Shown here: piece by piece, positions 61,514 to 64,000 of the stretch | How positions within the stretch are numbered: the first letter of the stretch is position 1 | Layout of the letters: every line of letters starts with the position of its first letter | Source of the DNA: Bacteroidota bacterium | GTDB taxonomy: Bacteria; Bacteroidota; Ignavibacteria; Kapaibacteriales; HRBIN21 | Direction: 5' to 3' | Length of the DNA stretch: 64,000 nucleotides | NCBI GenBank assembly: GCA_030550395.1 | Contig: JAUQPL010000001.1 | Coordinates: forward strand, 1-64,000 | Position numbers and translations under genes: made by a program | Notes under the pieces: model-generated | What the model was told of the DNA's origin: nothing | Seen by the model: the letters and a program-made list of their open reading frames with translations, nothing else | Database searches by the model: none

Positions 61514-63420
61514 TGAACAGATGGATCGTGGCAAGCTGTCTTGTTACTTCTGTTCTTTGGGGACAGACATGGGAGGCAGCAGAAGAAGAGATCGGATTGG
61601 GATCAGAAGAAGATGCCCTAAGCACGCTGGAATACTTTGATTTCTATCGTCAACGCCCAATGTGCTTGTATCGGGCATCGGTGTCCCAGTTATGTCGCCT
61701 TCCTGGAATAACGGTTCGGGTTGCGCGGGCAATTCAAGAACTTCTGCGGCGCTATCCGCATCTGTCCTATGCAGAGTTGAGTGATAGCCTGGGGTTAACA
61801 CCTGAACAGGGGTGGGTACTTCGGCAGGCGACGACATTTGACTGTTTGCCGAGTCCGGATTGGGCGATTTCACTACGTTCTTCGCTAACGCTACCGCTGG
61901 CGCGTACTGTAGAGCGTAGGAAGTATCAGGGCAGTTTTCTTCGGCAGCAGGGATGGGTTCAGGCGCAGTGGCGATGGATGCAGGGTAGCGTTGCATGGGA
62001 TAAGGATGCCGGTGAGCCAGATATAGCAGATTTCCTGACAGCGTCTCTGTTAGCGGAGCCGTTTGAGGGGGTGCGGTGCATAGTGGGAGACTTTCGGGTA
62101 AGCGTGGCTATGGGGTCGTTGGTATGGGGTGGCGGCGGGTTCCGGTATCCCAGTTTAGCAATAGGAGCTCCGCTGCAGTGGAAGACAGAAGTTTCGCCAT
62201 GGGGTTCGGTGGCAGAGTATGGTTTTTTTCGTGGAATCGCACTGCAGTGGGAGCCACAGTGGTTAGGATTGCGCGGATGCATTGTAGGCTGGTTCTCTTC
62301 GGTTCGCCGCAGTGGGAGCGTAGATACGACGGGGATGGTGAGAAGTGTTGTTACAGATGGCATATTTGCCACGCCGTCGGAGCGAGAGCGTCGGAACCGT
62401 TTCCGGGAGCTTGCTTCTGGAGTAGCCATTGAAGTAGAGCGGGCGCAGATGCGGGCTGCCGTGACGGTAGTGGGATTGGACTACTCGCATCCACTGGCAA
62501 CACGGAGTCGGAGACAGTTTCTCGGAGATGCAGGGGTTTTGGTTTCCGCATCCGCCCGTTGGCAGGTGGGGGAGGGGGAACTTAGCGTAGAGTGCTCTCG
62601 GGATGCGCAAGGATGGTGGGCATGGCACGGGGCTGTATCGTTCCAGAAAGAGGCATTTCAGGCGGTTTGCGCTCTTCGGAACGTACCCGATTCCTTCCGC
62701 TCCCCGTATGGCAGCATCGTTAGTCAAGGTGGAGCGGTAAGCAACGAGATTGGGGTGTATCTGGGTGCTGCTTGGGGTATTAAGAGGCATCGTTTCCAGG
62801 TCTATGGCGACCTTTTCCGGACTTTCGCGCCCCCCTATGGAATGCCCGTCCCACGGTATGGTGCCGAAATTGCATCCCGCTGGATGTGGCGCATCGGCAA
62901 GGATGGAGAACTCTGGTTACAGGGGACATGTCGCCGTCGCTTAGAGGCGCACTGGATAGAGGAAGAGGAAGGATGGCGGCTTCCTGAACAGGCACTTATG
63001 CGCCTTCGCGGGGATGTCCTGGGCACCCTGAACCGACGGTGGCGGTGGCGTCTGCGCTGCGATATCCAGCGACGGTATACCTCTAGTGCCGTTGCTTCCT
63101 TAGTGCTGGTAGGCTGCAGAGGGGAAATATACCCGTGGCTTGTACAAGTCTGGTTTGGAGTCTACCGAGTTCCTGCCTCGGATTTGGGTTTTTGGATCTA
63201 TGAAGAGGTAGCTGAACGACTGCCGCGATTGCATTTCGTCACGGGGTATGGAGCTTATGGCAGTATCCGACTCCGATGGGAGCTCGTCAAAGGGATGGTG
63301 TTGGAGGCAACGGTAACCTCCCTGCGCCGCAGCAGTCCTCTGCCGTTAGAGCTATGGGGGAACCTTGTGGAGGGGAAAACAGTTACGACGTTGGCAATCA
63401 CAGGCCAATGGCGCCTCTGA
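61513..63420 (+). CDS. Helix-hairpin-helix domain outer-membrane barrel protein
   Basis: 635 residues. Signal peptide (MNRWIVASCLVTSVLWGQ). The N-terminal soluble part has a ComEA-like helix-hairpin-helix (RASVSQLCRLPGITVRVARAIQELLRRYPHLSYAELSD, about 54-91, with LPGI), followed by a long, Trp- and Gly-rich beta-barrel of about 500 residues to the C-terminal TVTTLAITGQWRL. HHH-plus-barrel proteins are common in Bacteroidota and of unknown role; DNA uptake and contact with surface proteins are ideas only. TGATG overlap with the preceding OM protein, so they share an operon. Confidence 0.8.
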   Translation: MNRWIVASCLVTSVLWGQTWEAAEEEIGLGSEEDALSTLEYFDFYRQRPMCLYRASVSQLCRLPGITVRVARAIQELLRRYPHLSYAELSDSLGLTPEQGWVLRQATTFDCLPSPDWAISLRSSLTLPLARTVERRKYQGSFLRQQGWVQAQWRWMQGSVAWDKDAGEPDIADFLTASLLAEPFEGVRCIVGDFRVSVAMGSLVWGGGGFRYPSLAIGAPLQWKTEVSPWGSVAEYGFFRGIALQWEPQWLGLRGCIVGWFSSVRRSGSVDTTGMVRSVVTDGIFATPSERERRNRFRELASGVAIEVERAQMRAAVTVVGLDYSHPLATRSRRQFLGDAGVLVSASARWQVGEGELSVECSRDAQGWWAWHGAVSFQKEAFQAVCALRNVPDSFRSPYGSIVSQGGAVSNEIGVYLGAAWGIKRHRFQVYGDLFRTFAPPYGMPVPRYGAEIASRWMWRIGKDGELWLQGTCRRRLEAHWIEEEEGWRLPEQALMRLRGDVLGTLNRRWRWRLRCDIQRRYTSSAVASLVLVGCRGEIYPWLVQVWFGVYRVPASDLGFWIYEEVAERLPRLHFVTGYGAYGSIRLRWELVKGMVLEATVTSLRRSSPLPLELWGNLVEGKTVTTLAITGQWRL

Positions 63421-63437
63421 GCTTATAAGGGTTTCCG

Positions 63438-63445
63438 TACTTTTG
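63438..63445 (+). promoter_or_regulatory. Candidate promoter -7 box (TACTTTTG) for mreB
   Basis: TACTTTTG matches TAnnTTTG, 49 nt before the mreB ATG; no -33 TTG seen at ideal spacing. Confidence 0.4.
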
Positions 63446-63458
63446 TACTCGTTGGTAG

Positions 63459-64000
<542 letters not shown>

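Overview
The window is a gene-dense stretch of chromosome from what looks like a thermophilic or hot-spring member of the FCB superphylum (Bacteroidota/Chlorobiota/Ignavibacteriota/Kapabacteria side). Several secreted proteins end in type IX secretion (T9SS) type A sorting domains. A PorD-like (DUF4835) T9SS component is present. Many genes are preceded by the Bacteroidota-type -7 box TAnnTTTG, Shine-Dalgarno sequences are mostly weak, and there is a 2-oxoacid:ferredoxin oxidoreductase. The thermophile inference rests mainly on one very GC-rich acyltransferase gene that looks Thermus-like. No CRISPR array, prophage or insertion sequence was recognised, and no gene-free stretch is longer than about 300 bases.

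Layout. 1-1446: a decayed T9SS glycoside hydrolase. 1523-2826: a Cys-rich MarR regulator and a cytochrome P460 protein. 2993-7110 (minus): a tightly packed operon holB - ricT-like - foreign acyltransferase - PD40 propeller protein. 7245-10171 (plus): amino acid permease, pdxJ, rsmE. 10177-17910 (minus): lipoprotein, glycosyltransferase, a candidate small RNA locus on the opposite strand, YpdA-like reductase, T9SS BNR protein, adk, membrane glycosyltransferase. 18025-22936: korAB with a divergent FAD oxidoreductase, then an outer-membrane protein.

23016-33306 is a surface-polysaccharide cluster. It holds a dTDP-glucose dehydratase, a UDP-HexNAc dehydrogenase, wecB, an SLBB export protein, a GT2, a polyprenyl glycosylphosphotransferase, a polyprenol-phosphate mannosyltransferase-like GT, and a GT2 fused to a degenerate glycosylphosphotransferase. 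accA, a YqaA-like membrane protein and a pseudouridine synthase homologue lacking its catalytic Asp follow. 37431-38573 is another GT4.

38636-43149 is a metal-uptake operon: a DtxR-type regulator under a palindromic operator, binding protein, ATPase and two permeases. The first permease carries a C-terminal DtxR-like domain. By hand alignment, the free regulator has lost the primary metal site while the permease-attached copy keeps it. I consider this the most interesting system in the window.

43102-63420 holds a VWA membrane protein, tRNA-Pro(CGG), prfA, a large lipoprotein, an S8 protease with a T9SS tail, panB, a haem-like lipoprotein, an aldehyde dehydrogenase, a large T9SS repeat protein, a TonB-receptor-like barrel, porD and two outer-membrane proteins. 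mreB begins at 63495 and runs off the window. All functional calls are from motif reading and family knowledge; no searches were run.
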